Shown here in pieces: positions 63,899 through 64,000 of a stretch of DNA of 64,000 nt (position 1 is its first letter; each line of letters begins with the position of its first letter). The stretch comes from JBDHWI01 sp964590135 (GTDB lineage Bacteria > Chloroflexota > Anaerolineae > J036 > Brachytrichaceae). Position numbers and translations under genes: made by a program. The notes below the pieces were generated by a model, which had not been told where the DNA came from, did no database searches, and saw nothing but the letters and a program-made list of their open reading frames with translations. The DNA lies in assembly GCA_964590135.1 (NCBI GenBank), contig CAZPVX010000027.1:1-64000 (forward strand), in the 5' to 3' direction.

Positions 63899-64000
63899 TT
63901 ACTTCGCTGCGGTGAAGGACACCTGCAGAGCGCCGTCAGCGGCGCGCAACTCCAATGTGTTGCCACGAATACTGTAGGTCGTGGTGTTCTCCAGCGCCTT
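63899..64000 (-). CDS. META-domain protein, C-terminal end (partial)
   Basis: 33 codons and a stop on the minus strand read LENTTTYSIRGNTLELRAAD and end VSFTAAK. This matches the last strands of the META/HslJ domain, in which a Tyr-x-Ile-x-Gly-x-x-Leu pattern is typical. Codon use fits the genome. The gene starts outside the window. Confidence 0.72.
   Translation of the reverse strand, partial: KALENTTTYSIRGNTLELRAADGALQVSFTAAK

Overview
The window is about 60% G+C and its gene content suggests a member of the Chloroflexota (Anaerolineae-like). Pointers are LCP, LysM and META-type envelope genes, a fused homocysteine methyltransferase/MTHFR, GlcDEF, a thermophile-style type III-A CRISPR locus, and heavy use of the palindrome GCCGGC. 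The taxon is an inference. Two runs of ten Ns (22967-22976 and 50771-50780) show a scaffolded draft assembly, probably from a metagenome, and both junctions need caution.

Layout. Positions 1-5100: an SbcD tail, a subtilisin-family protease facing a stand-alone copy of its prodomain, and the fused HMT/MTHFR. 5091-12683: a tightly overlapping polysaccharide operon with a Wzx-type flippase, two methyltransferases and four family-2 glycosyltransferases. 12690-15436 (minus strand): lhgO, tRNA-Glu(CUC) with a terminator, and the CCA-adding enzyme. 15598-27462: a type III-A CRISPR-Cas locus, cas10-csm2-csm3-csm4-csm5, a small membrane protein, a CARF-HEPN csx1-like gene, a gap, csx15-cas1-cas2, a leader with a clear promoter, 17 repeats with 16 spacers, an unusual phage-like segment with a broken tRNA-Arg and a repeat remnant, then cas6.

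27559-33760 is a run of small redox, stress and repair genes: a ferredoxin reductase-like flavoprotein, a PEP mutase/ICL-family lyase, a DsbA-like protein, an AlkA-like glycosylase, and DUF488, DUF2249, cupin, DUF2945 and CopD-like proteins. 33789-50061 holds housekeeping genes (alaX, priA, ruvB, a NYN nuclease, ahcY) mixed with envelope proteins, a STAS factor and a 1015-residue kinase/M23/aminotransferase fusion. 50062-53000 has pstB (chimeric at the gap) and an arsenic cluster (arsM, arsR, arsC). 53156-64000 holds a PfkB kinase, LCP protein, MFS transporter, class IV aminotransferase, PAP2 phosphatase, polyprenyl synthase, an alpha/beta hydrolase, the glycolate oxidase operon (glcD broken) and a META-domain fragment.

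The most interesting features are the type III locus and the 3' end of its array. Cas10 keeps the GGDD cyclase motif but has lost the HD nuclease motif. With a CARF-HEPN effector and a Csx15-like protein, this points to defence through cyclic oligoadenylate signalling. A 294-bp segment between the last full repeat and a damaged repeat carries phage-like coding sequence and a tRNA-Arg(UCU) whose acceptor strand is replaced by repeat sequence. Several genes have a -10 box exactly 6-7 bases before the start codon, suggesting leaderless transcription.
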